This document shows positions 9,091 through 17,592 of a stretch of 64,000 nucleotides of DNA, one piece after another. Within the stretch, counting starts at the first letter, position 1; every line of letters starts with the position of its first letter. A model generated the notes under the pieces. It saw only the letters and a program-made list of their open reading frames with translations, was not told the DNA's origin and did not search any database. This DNA comes from [Borrelia] finlandensis (GTDB lineage: Bacteria > Spirochaetota > Spirochaetia > Borreliales > Borreliaceae): contig NC_012234.1 in assembly GCF_000181875.2 (NCBI RefSeq), positions 1 through 64,000 on the forward strand, read 5' to 3'. The position numbers and the translations under genes are program-made.

Positions 9091-9118
9091 AAAGTCCCAA
9101 AACTGGGACTTTTTTTAA
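9091..9118 (+). terminator. rho-independent terminator after BBA14
   Basis: Perfect arms AAAGTCCCA (9091-9099) and TGGGACTTT (9104-9112) with a 4-base loop and a following T-run. It insulates the ospAB promoter region from the upstream operon. Confidence 0.9.
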
Positions 9119-9143
9119 ATAAAAAATCTACATTAAATCTAAG

Positions 9144-9246
9144 CTTAATTAGAACCAAACTTAATTAGAACCAAACTTAATTAGAACCAAACTTAATTAG
9201 AACCAAACTTAATTAGAACCAAACTTAATTAGAACCAAACTTAATT
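9144..9246. repeat. 6.4 tandem copies of a 16-bp repeat upstream of ospA
   Basis: The unit CTTAATTAGAACCAAA repeats six times without a mismatch (9144-9239), then a partial CTTAATT (9240-9246). It ends about 40 bases upstream of the putative ospAB -35 region, after the BBA14 terminator. The 16-bp period is about 1.5 helical turns. It may affect ospAB expression or be neutral slippage. Confidence 0.95.
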
Positions 9247-9284
9247 GAAGTTATTATCATTTTATTTTTTTTTCAATTTTCTAT

Positions 9285-9318
9285 TTGTTATTTGTTAATC
9301 TTATAATATAATTATACT
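9285..9318 (+). promoter_or_regulatory. ospAB promoter region
   Basis: Two overlapping TTGTTA hexamers (9285-9290, 9292-9297) precede TATAAT (9302-9307) and TATACT (9313-9318). The second pair (9292 and 9313) is spaced 15 bases. Just upstream lies a T-rich tract (about 9260-9280), a feature known to influence sigma-70-dependent ospAB transcription in B31. An AAAGGAG site at 9341-9347 serves ospA. The exact hexamers are inferred. Confidence 0.6.
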
Positions 9319-9355
9319 TGTATTAAGTTATATTAATATAAAAGGAGAATATATT

Positions 9356-10177
9356 ATGAAAAAATATTTATTGGGAATAGGTCTAATATTAGCCTTAATA
9401 GCATGTAAGCAAAATGTTAGCAGCCTTGACGAGAAAAACAGCGTTTCAGTAGATTTGCCTGGTGAAATAAAAGTTCTTGTAAGCAAAGAAAAAAACAAAG
9501 ACGGTAAGTACAGTCTAATGGCAACAGTAGACAAGCTTGAGCTTAAAGGAACTTCTGATAAAAACAATGGATCTGGGGTACTTGAAGGTGTAAAAGCTGA
9601 CAAAAGTAAAGTAAAATTAACAGTTTCTGACGATCTAGGCCAAACTACACTTGAAGTTTTAAAAGAAGATGGTAAAACATTAGTATCAAGAAAAGTAACT
9701 TCCAAAGACAAGTCATCAACAGAAGAAAAATTCAACGAAAAAGGTGAATTAGCTGAAAAAATAATGACAAGAGCAAACGGAACAAGACTTGAATACACAG
9801 AAATTAAAAGCGATGGATCCGGAAAAGCTAAAGAAGTTTTAAAAGACTATGTTCTTGAAGGAACTCTAACTGCTGAAAAAACAACATTAGTGGTTAAAGA
9901 GGGAACAGTTACTTTAAGCAAGCACATTTCAAAATCTGGAGAAGTAACAGCTGAGCTTAATGACACTGAAAGCAGTTCTGCTACTAAAAAAACTGCAGCT
10001 TGGAATTCAGGTACTTCAACTTTAACAATTACTGTAAACAGTAAAAAAACTAAAGACCTTGTGTTTACAAAAGAAAACACAATTACAGTACAAAAATACG
10101 ACACAGCTGGAACCAACCTAGAAGGATCAGCAGTTGAAATTAAAAAACTTGATGAACTTAAAAACGCTTTAAAATAA
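9356..10177 (+). CDS. ospA: outer surface protein A
   Basis: 273-residue lipoprotein with lipobox LALIAC (Cys 17) and the mature start [12 protein letters not shown] typical of OspA. OspA is the abundant tick-stage surface lipoprotein that binds the tick gut receptor TROSPA. It folds as a long antiparallel beta-sheet. The central part is close to the sensu stricto type, while the end ([15 protein letters not shown]) reads like OspB. It is the first gene of the ospAB operon, with 9 bases to ospB. Long antisense frames across it are shadows. Confidence 0.99.
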   Translation: MKKYLLGIGLILALIACKQNVSSLDEKNSVSVDLPGEIKVLVSKEKNKDGKYSLMATVDKLELKGTSDKNNGSGVLEGVKADKSKVKLTVSDDLGQTTLEVLKEDGKTLVSRKVTSKDKSSTEEKFNEKGELAEKIMTRANGTRLEYTEIKSDGSGKAKEVLKDYVLEGTLTAEKTTLVVKEGTVTLSKHISKSGEVTAELNDTESSSATKKTAAWNSGTSTLTITVNSKKTKDLVFTKENTITVQKYDTAGTNLEGSAVEIKKLDELKNALK

Positions 10178-10186
10178 GGAGAATTT

Positions 10187-11077
10187 ATGAGATTATTAAT
10201 AGGATTTGCTTTAGTGTTAGCTTTAATAGGATGTGCACAAAAAGGTGCTGAGTCAATTGGTTCTCAAAAAGAAAATAATCTAAACCTTGAAGACTCTAGT
10301 AAAAAATCACATCAAAACACTAAACAAGGCCTTCCTGCGGTGATAGAAGACTCAGTGTCTTTGTTTAATGGTAATGAAATTTTTGTAAGCAAAGAAAAAA
10401 ATAGCTCTGGCAAATATGATTTAAGAGCAAAAATTGATCAGGTTGAACTTAAAGGAACTTCCGATAAAAATAATGGTTCTGGAACCCTTGAAGGTTCAAA
10501 GCCTGACAAGAGTAAAGTAAAGTTAATAGTTTCTGACGATCTAAACACAGTAACCTTAGAAACATATGATGCTAGCAACCAAAAAATTTCAAGTAAAGTT
10601 ACTAAAAAACAGGGGTCAATAACAGAGGAAACTCTCAAAGCTAATAAATTAGACTCAAAAAAATTAACAAGATCAAACGGAACTACACTTGAATACTCAC
10701 AAATGACAGATGCTGAAAATGCTACAAAAGCAGTAGAAACTCTAAAAAATGGCATTAAGCTTGAAGGAAGTCTTGTAGGCGGAAAAACAACAGTGGAAAT
10801 TAAAGAGGGTACTGTTACTCTAAAAAGAGAAATTGAAAAAGATGGAAAAGTAAAAGTCTTTTTGAATGACACTGCAGGTTCTAACAAAAAAACAGGTAAA
10901 TGGGAAGACAGTACTAGCACTTTAACAATTAGCGCTGACAGCAAAAAAACTAAAGATTTAGTGTTCTTAACAGATGGTACAATTACAGTACAAAAATACG
11001 ACACAGCTGGAACCAGCCTAGAAGGATCAGCTAGTGAAATTAAAAATCTTTCAGAGCTTAAAGGTGCTTTAAAATAA
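10187..11077 (+). CDS. ospB: outer surface protein B
   Basis: 296-residue paralogue of OspA with lipobox LALIGC (Cys 16). An extra Ser/Asn/Gln-rich stretch follows the lipidated Cys (about 20-60), then the OspA-like repetitive beta-sheet with shared blocks such as [13 protein letters not shown]. It is cotranscribed with ospA and has its own AAGGAG site. It also functions in tick gut colonisation. The last ~50 bases before the C-terminal helix are nearly identical to ospA. A stable terminator follows. Confidence 0.98.
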   Translation: MRLLIGFALVLALIGCAQKGAESIGSQKENNLNLEDSSKKSHQNTKQGLPAVIEDSVSLFNGNEIFVSKEKNSSGKYDLRAKIDQVELKGTSDKNNGSGTLEGSKPDKSKVKLIVSDDLNTVTLETYDASNQKISSKVTKKQGSITEETLKANKLDSKKLTRSNGTTLEYSQMTDAENATKAVETLKNGIKLEGSLVGGKTTVEIKEGTVTLKREIEKDGKVKVFLNDTAGSNKKTGKWEDSTSTLTISADSKKTKDLVFLTDGTITVQKYDTAGTSLEGSASEIKNLSELKGALK

Positions 11078-11083
11078 TATATA

Positions 11084-11130
11084 AATAAACCCCCCTACAA
11101 AGGCATCAGCTAGTGTAGGAAGGGTTTATT
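11084..11130 (+). terminator. ospAB terminator
   Basis: AATAAACCC (11084-11092) pairs with GGGTTTATT (11122-11130), and inner CCTACA (11094-11099) pairs with TGTAGG (11114-11119). The hairpin starts 7 bases after the ospB stop. Confidence 0.85.
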
Positions 11131-11177
11131 ACAACCTAAAAATTGAATTTATATATTTTTCAATTTGTTACTTCTGG

Positions 11178-11205
11178 AAAAAGCCTCTTAGGAGGCTTTT
11201 TCTCT
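11178..11205 (+). terminator. second hairpin terminator downstream of ospB
   Basis: Perfect arms AAAAAGCCTC (11178-11187) and GAGGCTTTTT (11192-11201), followed by TCTCTTTTT. This is a backup terminator for ospAB. Confidence 0.85.
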
Positions 11206-11644
11206 TTTTAAAAAGAGAAAATAAAATAATACATAAGTCAAGCTATTTAGGTCTTTAAGTCTTTAAAATCAAAATAAAAAACACTAATACACTGAATGCA
11301 CAAAATTTAATAAAATTAATGGGAATAATTCCTTCACCCAAGCCCAACTCTTGAATGAAGGATAAATAAATAAAATAATCTAAATTCTTAATAAAATTAA
11401 ACCCATCGCTAATAAGCTCACTATTTTAAATAAAAATTAAAGCGTAAAAATAATTTACTCCTAATATAAGTTTATTATTTATTATATTTTATTACAAAAA
11501 CTTACTTTTGTAAAGTATATTTAACAAATATGTATTAAATATACTTTTTTTTTATTTTTTATATAAAAATACTTTACTTTTTTAAGAAACTGTACTATTA
11601 ATTAAGTTATAATTAAAGAAACTACTTATATTAGGAGTATAAAA
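11206..11644. other. noncoding region upstream of the lp54 replication genes, candidate origin
   Basis: No credible gene. AT content rises sharply after 11460. A hairpin with 12-bp perfect arms (11513-11524 and 11535-11546, AAGTATATTTAA and its complement) lies ~100 bases upstream of the PF57/62 start, followed by ATACTTTACTTT-like repeats. A TATAAT-type -10 near 11606 and an AGGAG site belong to PF57/62. In Borrelia plasmids the replication origin maps next to PF57/62, so this is the likely lp54 origin. Confidence 0.45.
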
Positions 11645-12841
11645 TTGAAAACATTAAAACAGAAATCACTAAACACTACAAAAAGAGTAAAAACAACCAC
11701 AATGAACTTCCAACACAACTTGATTGTATTAATCTCTACCCTTAACTTTATCAACTTAAACTTTAAAAAATACACACAAAAAAACATACTTTATTTACTA
11801 AATAAAAACCTTGAAAGAAATAAACAAAAACTCATAAAACTCAAAACACTACAAAACTATTTATACATACTAGAGAAAAAATTTAAAGTCACGATAAACT
11901 ACTGTAAACATTTGGGAAAAAATTCTGGAAGTGAAACTTATTATAAACTTAAATACGAAAAAGAAAAATGCTATTTGATAATTAACACATACTTTAAAGA
12001 AAAAATAATAAATAAAATTAACGAATTTACGCAAAGAATAAAAAAATTTAATCAAATAAATAGTAGTGTTAAATGGGAGTGTATTAATAATACTAATAAT
12101 ATATATAAATATAAAGAATATAGAAGTATACACAAAAATTCCAAAAAAACAACAAATAATGAAATAATAAAAAAATATTTAAGTAAATGTAACTTCAAAA
12201 CAGAAATTCCAGCTTTAATAATGGATTTAAAAACAACAAACGGCACTAAAATCGATCATTTAAGAAATCTAAAACACATTGAAAATGACCTAAAAGGAAT
12301 AGATCCTAAAAAGATTGAAAAGCACATATCAAACGCAATAAAAGAAAATATAAACAACCCGGGATATCTGTGCAAATTTTTCAGAAACAGTGGATATAAA
12401 AGGATAATATATAAAATAAAAGAACCGGAAAAGAAATATAGAAACAAAAACGAAATTCTAAAAAAAATACTTGAAGCAAAAATAAAAGAATTGGAAAAAG
12501 AACAATATAAAAAAGAAGATCTTGAAAAGTTTTTTGGCAAAACATACGAAATTTACAAAATAAAACCACATTTCATAATAGAACACAAAAAATATCCAGA
12601 TTTAGAAAAGCTCGTAAAAAGAGCAAAAACGGAGATCCCCAAAATCCAAGATAAAATGGTAAAACAAAAAAGTATAAAAAACAACATTTTTAGTATATTA
12701 TTAGAACAGTTAAGGCATAAAGTAGATAATGATAAGCTAATTCCTACTTTAAAAAAATTCATTGAGAATGAGCCCGATCTTAAATATAGTAAGGTATTTG
12801 ACAATTCCTACTATAACAATTTGATTAAAATAGTGAGCTAG
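11645..12841 (+). CDS. PF57/62 plasmid replication initiator family protein (B31 BBA18)
   Basis: 398 residues, very Lys/Asn/Ile-rich, beginning at TTG behind AGGAG. It belongs to the Borrelia PF57/62 (Borrelia_orfA) family, considered the replication initiator of Borrelia plasmids. The N-terminal half, with NLIVLISTLNFIN and LKTLQNYLYILEKK, resembles a winged-helix DNA-binding domain. Its cp32-type paralogue is at 58498-59583. It is first in the PF57-PF50-PF32-PF49 order. No frame disruption is visible. Confidence 0.85.
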   Translation: MKTLKQKSLNTTKRVKTTTMNFQHNLIVLISTLNFINLNFKKYTQKNILYLLNKNLERNKQKLIKLKTLQNYLYILEKKFKVTINYCKHLGKNSGSETYYKLKYEKEKCYLIINTYFKEKIINKINEFTQRIKKFNQINSSVKWECINNTNNIYKYKEYRSIHKNSKKTTNNEIIKKYLSKCNFKTEIPALIMDLKTTNGTKIDHLRNLKHIENDLKGIDPKKIEKHISNAIKENINNPGYLCKFFRNSGYKRIIYKIKEPEKKYRNKNEILKKILEAKIKELEKEQYKKEDLEKFFGKTYEIYKIKPHFIIEHKKYPDLEKLVKRAKTEIPKIQDKMVKQKSIKNNIFSILLEQLRHKVDNDKLIPTLKKFIENEPDLKYSKVFDNSYYNNLIKIVS

Positions 12842-12889
12842 GGAAAAAAATGTACAGCTTAGCTTTACTATTAAGGAAAAAGGAAAAAA

Positions 12890-13474
12890 ATGACGGCTTT
12901 ACTTGAACGACTAAAGCAAAAGCAAAAAGAGTTAAAATTGGACGCAGACAACAAGCCAAAGGCCAAAAAAGGAAAAAAGGCTAACGTTTTTTCTAAGATT
13001 GAGGAGGTTAAAGGTAGAAAGATATACCATACTAAAATCTTTAATGACTTTTATACATTTGGAATAAGCAAGAATGAACCTACGAAATTTTTCATTTCCT
13101 TAAGGGGAATCTTTAACATAGAAGACATAAGCATGTTTCATTTATTTTCTTTAAGAGAAGATGATGAATTTATGGGAATTTATTACGGAATAAGAAAGCT
13201 TGATAAAGCATTTATTGTAAAGAATTTCAACAAGAAAGAAACTTACACTCTTAGAAAATGTGAATACATTGAATTTAGGTTTAAAAAAGGTTCTGTTTTT
13301 TGTTATTTAAACGGTCTTCATATTTTACTTAAAAAGGATAGGGTAAACAGCCCCTATTACAACACGCTGTTAAATATTATTTTAGAACTAGAAACCGAAC
13401 TCTACACTTTTTATAGCAAAAAATTGTCAAAAGGGGGAATTATTCCTGAATGGATAAAAAAGAGACAAAAGTAA
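12890..13474 (+). CDS. PF50 (DUF226) plasmid maintenance protein (B31 BBA19)
   Basis: 194-residue DUF226 protein. A charged Lys-rich N-terminus is followed by the conserved core KIYHTKIFNDFYTFG and FRFKKGSVFCYLNGL. Its 3' end overlaps the PF32 start by 25 bases, indicating coupled translation. PF50 accompanies PF32 in most Borrelia plasmids; its precise role in replication or copy control is unknown. Paralogue at 59593-60147. Confidence 0.85.
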   Translation: MTALLERLKQKQKELKLDADNKPKAKKGKKANVFSKIEEVKGRKIYHTKIFNDFYTFGISKNEPTKFFISLRGIFNIEDISMFHLFSLREDDEFMGIYYGIRKLDKAFIVKNFNKKETYTLRKCEYIEFRFKKGSVFCYLNGLHILLKKDRVNSPYYNTLLNIILELETELYTFYSKKLSKGGIIPEWIKKRQK

Positions 13475-14202
13475 TAACAATCGCAAGTATAAAGGGTGGT
13501 GTTGGCAAGAGCACAACAAGTTTAATTTTTGCCACATTACTTTCAATCAAATACAAGGTTCTTTTAATAGACATTGATACTCAAGCTTCAACAACAAGCT
13601 ATTTTTTTAATAAAATTAAGGACAATAATATAGATTTAATAAATAGAAATATATATGAGGTACTAATATCAAATTTACACATAGATAATGCATTAATCAC
13701 TATTCACAAAAATCTGGATTTAATTCCAAGCTATTTAACATTACATAAATTTAATTCAGAATCTATTCCATATAAAGAATTTAAATTAAAAGAACAGCTA
13801 AAGTTGTTAAGTAATCATTACGATTATATAATACTTGATACAAATCCCAGCTTAGATTTTACCCTAACAAATGCCCTTGTGTGTAGCAATTACATAATAA
13901 TACCAATAACAGCAGAGAAATGGGCTGTTGAAAGTTTAGATTTATTTACTTTTTTTATGAACAAGTTATTATTAACTTTGCCAATGTATTTAATTAATAC
14001 TAAATTTAAAAGAAACAACACGCACAGAGAACTTTTAAAGGTTTTAGAAAAAAATAATAATTTCTTAGGCACAATATCTGAGAGAGAAGATTTAAACAAA
14101 AGAATAGCAAAAAATGATAGATTTGATTTGACGAAGGATTACATAATAGAGTACCAAAACACGCTTACTGCGTTTTTAAATAAATCAAGTTACGTACACT
14201 AA
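13450..14202 (+). CDS. PF32 ParA-type partition ATPase (B31 BBA20)
   Basis: 250-residue ParA/MinD-type ATPase. The deviant Walker A KGGVGKST is near residues 14-21, with LLIDIDTQAS (A' motif) and YIILDTNPS (Walker B region). It drives plasmid segregation, and its sequence type defines plasmid compatibility. It overlaps PF50 and is followed by a small palindrome and PF49. It differs clearly from the second PF32 at 60123-60881, so the two sets belong to different compatibility types. Confidence 0.93.
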   Translation: MDKKETKVITIASIKGGVGKSTTSLIFATLLSIKYKVLLIDIDTQASTTSYFFNKIKDNNIDLINRNIYEVLISNLHIDNALITIHKNLDLIPSYLTLHKFNSESIPYKEFKLKEQLKLLSNHYDYIILDTNPSLDFTLTNALVCSNYIIIPITAEKWAVESLDLFTFFMNKLLLTLPMYLINTKFKRNNTHRELLKVLEKNNNFLGTISEREDLNKRIAKNDRFDLTKDYIIEYQNTLTAFLNKSSYVH

Positions 14203-14208
14203 GTGTAC
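14194..14208. promoter_or_regulatory. palindrome between PF32 and PF49, candidate partition or operator site
   Basis: GTACAC-TAA-GTGTAC has 6-bp arms and lies in the 30-base gap between PF32 and PF49. Related motifs occur at 4149-4161 and 39473-39483. By position it could be a parS-like centromere site or an operator; nothing here proves either. Confidence 0.35.
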
Positions 14209-14232
14209 TCAAACTGTAAAGGAGGATTATAA

Positions 14233-14778
14233 GTGGAGATAAAGATAAATAAAAGAAATTTATCTGAAAGCGTTAGAGAAGAAGAGCAAGCACTTGTTCA
14301 TTATAATAAACTTAAAGAAAAATTAAACATTAATTTTCAAAAAGAAATTTATTGTAAAATAGAAGCAATGAAGGTTTTAAAAGAAATTAAAGACAAAGAA
14401 TATTATAAACTTGACAATTATTCCAGTTTTGATGATTTTGCAAAAGACTATAGACTTGCCAGAACTCAAACTTACAAGTATCTTAAAATTGCAACAGCAA
14501 TAGAAGAAGGGCTTATTGAAGAAAAGTATGTAGTTAAAAACGGAATCAATGATACAATTTATCTTCTTAAAACAAAAGAAAGTCCAAGTTTAAAAAAATC
14601 TAATCAAAACCCAATAAAACCACTAAGATTTCAGCTTAAAAAGGAGGAATCTTATTCTTTTTATAAAAAAAATGCCAAGCTTACAAGCTTTCTTTTAGAG
14701 AAAATTTTTTTTGAGGAAAAAGATTTTTTATTAAAAATAACTAAAGAATTTGAAACTTTAAGAAATAAACGAAAATGA
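14233..14778 (+). CDS. PF49 plasmid partition protein (B31 BBA21)
   Basis: 181 residues from a GTG behind GGAGG. Family PF49 (Plasmid_parti) is the usual partner of PF32 and probably supplies the DNA-binding ParB-like function. The helical YRLARTQTYKYLKIATAIEEGL segment fits a helix-turn-helix, and QNPIKPLRFQLK is shared with the paralogue at 60955-61482. It closes the lp54 maintenance cassette. ParB-like role is inferred from pairing with PF32. Confidence 0.8.
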   Translation: MEIKINKRNLSESVREEEQALVHYNKLKEKLNINFQKEIYCKIEAMKVLKEIKDKEYYKLDNYSSFDDFAKDYRLARTQTYKYLKIATAIEEGLIEEKYVVKNGINDTIYLLKTKESPSLKKSNQNPIKPLRFQLKKEESYSFYKKNAKLTSFLLEKIFFEEKDFLLKITKEFETLRNKRK

Positions 14779-14831
14779 AATATTTATTTGCAAAACTTGA
14801 AAAGTTAGTGTATACTTTATAGGTACAGACT

Positions 14832-14921
14832 GACACGCAATGTGTCGCTCTTAATATAAGGACCTGTTACCTTAAAGGGTTTATTGGGGATTCTTTTAAA
14901 AGAAATTCCAATAAACCCTTT
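14832..14921 (+). terminator. hairpins ending the lp54 maintenance operon
   Basis: A small hairpin, GACAC (14832-14836) with GTGTC (14842-14846), precedes a strong one with 14-bp perfect arms (14874-14887 and 14908-14921, AAAGGGTTTATTGG and its complement). The second is followed by a mixed T-rich tract. Confidence 0.75.
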
Positions 14922-15042
14922 AACTTTTGATTTAAAGTTTTTATTTTTTAACAGTAATTTTGGAAAAATTTAGAAAAGTATTTACAAAACATAAATTTTT
15001 TTATACTATAGTATTAGTAAAAAACTTATATTAGGGGTTAAG

Positions 15043-15201
15043 ATGAAAAGGCTTAATAAGACCAAAAGGAAAGAATACTGCAAACTTTTAATTGAAACTT
15101 TTGCCATTAAAATAATGGTTTTGAGTGGCTTGGTTCTAACAATATTAAAGATTCTTAAAACCAAATGTTTTCTTATTAAGCTTTTAGATTCTAAAGTTTA
15201 G
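15043..15201 (+). CDS. small basic membrane protein, 52 residues
   Basis: ATG preceded by TTAGGGG at good spacing. It encodes 52 residues with a very basic N-terminus (MKRLNKTKRK) and one hydrophobic segment (about 20-38, IKIMVLSGLVLTILKIL). It lies just after the maintenance operon, and its leader shares ACTTATATTAGG with the PF57/62 leader, so it may have a related promoter. I do not recognise it; it could be a toxin-like or holin-like small protein. Confidence 0.5.
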   Translation: MKRLNKTKRKEYCKLLIETFAIKIMVLSGLVLTILKILKTKCFLIKLLDSKV

Positions 15202-15252
15202 ATAAAAATTGGTCGGGAATGTTTAATTATTTAAAAATTATATTTAAAAATT

Positions 15253-15696
15253 GTGTATTTAAAAATGTTTATTGAGAAAATATTACAAAGCAATGCAGAA
15301 TTGTTTAAAGACATTCAAAATTCTGGATGTTATTTTTTGTCTTTGCACTATTGGATATTTGTTTTAACGGGGCTTGATTTTACAGCAAAAGACGTTAATT
15401 TAAATTATCAGCGGTTTTTGGAATTAGGCTACATTAGAAAGGATTGTTATATTTTAAATCCATGTAAAATTCTTAGTTGTTATAAAATATTTTCCAAGGT
15501 TAGATACGAGAGTCCACTTTATTTGCCTAAAGCCGGCAGAGAGTTTGAAATAACAGAGATTAAGGTGAAAGATCAGATTTTTGTGCATTTTTTTGTAATG
15601 GATAATAATAAGGTGCTCTACGACAGTCTTGATTTAAAGTCTAAAGGAAAGAAATTCCAAATAACATCAAAAAGGATATTTAATTATTTTGTTTGA
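15253..15696 (+). CDS. DUF261 family protein, possible papain-like fold (B31 BBA23)
   Basis: 147 residues from a GTG (ATG alternative at 15265); neither has a good ribosome binding site. It belongs to the Borrelia DUF261 family. A Cys in GCYFLSLHYW (Cys 26), a His in FVHFFV (His 112) and an Asp in LYDSL (Asp 124) have the order and spacing of a papain/C39-like Cys-His-Asp triad. A second frame from ATG 15219 (MFNYLKII) runs into this one across an A5 tract, so the true N-terminus is uncertain. Enzyme activity is inference only. Confidence 0.65.
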   Translation: MYLKMFIEKILQSNAELFKDIQNSGCYFLSLHYWIFVLTGLDFTAKDVNLNYQRFLELGYIRKDCYILNPCKILSCYKIFSKVRYESPLYLPKAGREFEITEIKVKDQIFVHFFVMDNNKVLYDSLDLKSKGKKFQITSKRIFNYFV

Positions 15697-15860
15697 AAAT
15701 AATAATTACATTTTATAACTTTTAATGTTTATTGCAGTATTTTTTAAATTTTAAATCCTTTGGGTTAATTGCTTTAACCTTAATTTCTTTTAGCTTTTGA
15801 ATGCTGGTTGAAGAGCTTAATATTTGGTTTCTGCATTTCAGAATTAACATTAAAATTGTA

Positions 15861-15896
15861 AGACCAAACAGCCCAACACAGGTGGTTGTTTGGTCT
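15861..15896. terminator. terminator between BBA23 and dbpA
   Basis: AGACCAAACA (15861-15870) pairs with TGTTTGGTCT (15887-15896). It lies between convergent BBA23 and dbpA and can serve both. The surrounding 240-base gap holds no gene I can support. Confidence 0.75.
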
Positions 15897-15936
15897 ATTA
15901 TTTTAAGTTGCTTATAAAAATGGTGTTTATTACGGG

Positions 15937-16485
15937 TTAGTAAGTAGCTTCTGAATTTAGTCTTTGTTTTCCTTTAACTTTTATTAATTTTTCTCTCATT
16001 ATTCTTGCAATTTCAAGCACCCCTTGAGCTGTAGTTGGAGGATTCTCTTCAGCTGCCATTGAGACTGTTTTTGTCATGTCTTGTACTCCAATTCTTTCTA
16101 ATGGTTCTGAGACTTCGAATATTAAGTCATACATTGCTGAAAATTCACCACTACGTCCAGTCTCTTTAAGTTTAGTAGCCTCCTCTTCTATTGCTATTAC
16201 GAATTTTTCCGCTACTGCAATAGCTCGTACTTTTGCTTGTTTTATGAAATCCCCTGATTCTGTTCCTGCTACCCTACTACCTGTTGCACTACTTGTAAAG
16301 GCAGCAAAATTTACACCCCTAGAAGCAGCCTCTTTTTTAATTGCATCTATTTCATCTACAATGGCTTTAGCTGATGATTCTAATTTAATTTTTGTTTCTC
16401 CTGTTAGTCCACATGATATAAGTAGGTTAACAAGTATAGTTAGTTTAAGTAAATTGTTAAAAGTTTTATTATTACATTTAATCAT
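15937..16485 (-). CDS. dbpA: decorin-binding protein A
   Basis: 182-residue lipoprotein with lipobox LLISC (Cys 25), then the five-helix DbpA adhesin core that binds decorin, dermatan sulfate and other glycosaminoglycans. It shares KETG-SG-F-AM-DL and EPLERIG-like blocks with DbpB, which precedes it on the same strand with a 119-base gap. The C-terminus is basic (IKVKGKQR), as expected for the glycosaminoglycan-binding face. It is second in the mammal-phase RpoS-dependent dbpBA operon known in B31. Confidence 0.95.
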   Translation of the reverse strand: MIKCNNKTFNNLLKLTILVNLLISCGLTGETKIKLESSAKAIVDEIDAIKKEAASRGVNFAAFTSSATGSRVAGTESGDFIKQAKVRAIAVAEKFVIAIEEEATKLKETGRSGEFSAMYDLIFEVSEPLERIGVQDMTKTVSMAAEENPPTTAQGVLEIARIMREKLIKVKGKQRLNSEATY

Positions 16486-16604
16486 ATCATTATCCTTTTT
16501 TTGTATTTTAGTAAAAGCAATAAACCAATATTATTAAATTGTAAATATTAGGACGAGCTAAAAATTTTACTTTTAGTCCATTCTAATGACAATATTTTTA
16601 ATAT

Positions 16605-17168
16605 TTATTTCTTTTTTTTGCTTTTGTTATTTTTTTTCTCCCCGCCATTTTCAATATTTTGTTTTTCCTTAACCACTTCAAGTTGATTTTCTATTTGAGC
16701 TTTAGCCGCAAGCAATCTTTCAGTTGTGTTTATAGGATTATTTTTAGATTCCTCTAAAACACGGGCTTTTAAACCCATTATTCCAACGTCTTCTAGCGAT
16801 TCTACAACCTCAAGCATTAAGTCAAACATAGCCAAGAATTGACCACTATTTCCAGTTTCTTTAAGCTTTAAAGCTTCTTTTTCTATTATCTTAAGGAACT
16901 TTCCTGTTTCATCAATGGCTTGTACTTTTGCCTCTCTTAAGGCTAGTCCACCACTTGTCACCTTAGAACCGGTTTTAAGGCCTGTAAAAGCTGTAAAAAG
17001 TACACCTTTTTCCGTGGCTTCTTTTTTTATTTTTAAAATTTTGTTTTTTAAATCCTTAAAGGACGATTCAAGAGCTACATTTGTTTTTTCTACCAATCCA
17101 ATACTACATGCGACCAATAGTTTAAAAAACAAGGCTATAACTATTGAATTTAACTTTCCAATTTTCAT
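16605..17168 (-). CDS. dbpB: decorin-binding protein B
   Basis: 187-residue lipoprotein with lipobox LLVAC (Cys 21) and the Dbp helical fold, first gene of dbpBA. A strong AAGGAGG site precedes the ATG. The C-terminus is an unusually basic, probably flexible tail (NGGEKKNNKSKKKK), a feature of DbpB that may add glycosaminoglycan affinity. Paralogous to DbpA. A host-adhesion role is established for the family. Confidence 0.95.
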   Translation of the reverse strand: MKIGKLNSIVIALFFKLLVACSIGLVEKTNVALESSFKDLKNKILKIKKEATEKGVLFTAFTGLKTGSKVTSGGLALREAKVQAIDETGKFLKIIEKEALKLKETGNSGQFLAMFDLMLEVVESLEDVGIMGLKARVLEESKNNPINTTERLLAAKAQIENQLEVVKEKQNIENGGEKKNNKSKKKK

Positions 17169-17520
17169 TTTTTCCTCCTTATGTTTAAATTTGATTAAAT
17201 TTAAATTTTAGCCCACTTTATGGAAAATAAAATAAAATAGTTAGTAGTGTTGATGTAAAAAGTTAATATAATTTCTAGATTTTTACTAAACTTTAAAACT
17301 TTTATTTTAAAAGCGCATCATTTTAAATTTTATTTTTATTATTTTTATTGTTAGTGTGAATTTGTTTTATGCAAATATAGCAGTAACATTGTTTGGAATT
17401 ACAAGCTTACTATGCAATCTGGCTTGTGATTTTAAGACTTGTTTCCAGTTTGCCAAAATATTACAAATTGGTTATTTTGCAAATTGAATCAAAGATCTAA
17501 AATAATTAGGTCTTAAAAAT

Positions 17521-17562
17521 AAAAGAGAAGCCATGCTCCCGCAATTTATTGGCTTCTCTTTT
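17521..17562. terminator. strong bidirectional hairpin in the dbpB-BBA30 gap
   Basis: Perfect 13-bp arms AAAAGAGAAGCCA (17521-17533) and TGGCTTCTCTTTT (17550-17562). It lies downstream of the degraded minus-strand gene at 17593-17905, which it would have terminated. Confidence 0.8.
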
Positions 17563-17592
17563 GAGTATTTTGACTATTTTGACACTGTTTTA

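Noticed and set aside
9144..9246. Possible CRISPR array
   Set aside because: Repeats are directly contiguous with no spacers, only 16 bp, and no cas genes occur; it is a plain tandem repeat.
9328..11004. Long antisense open frames across ospA and ospB (for example 9328-9798, 9847-10116, 10438-11004 on minus)
   Set aside because: No ribosome binding sites and Ser/Leu/Val-rich products expected from reading AT-rich Lys/Thr genes backwards; the plus-strand genes are certain.
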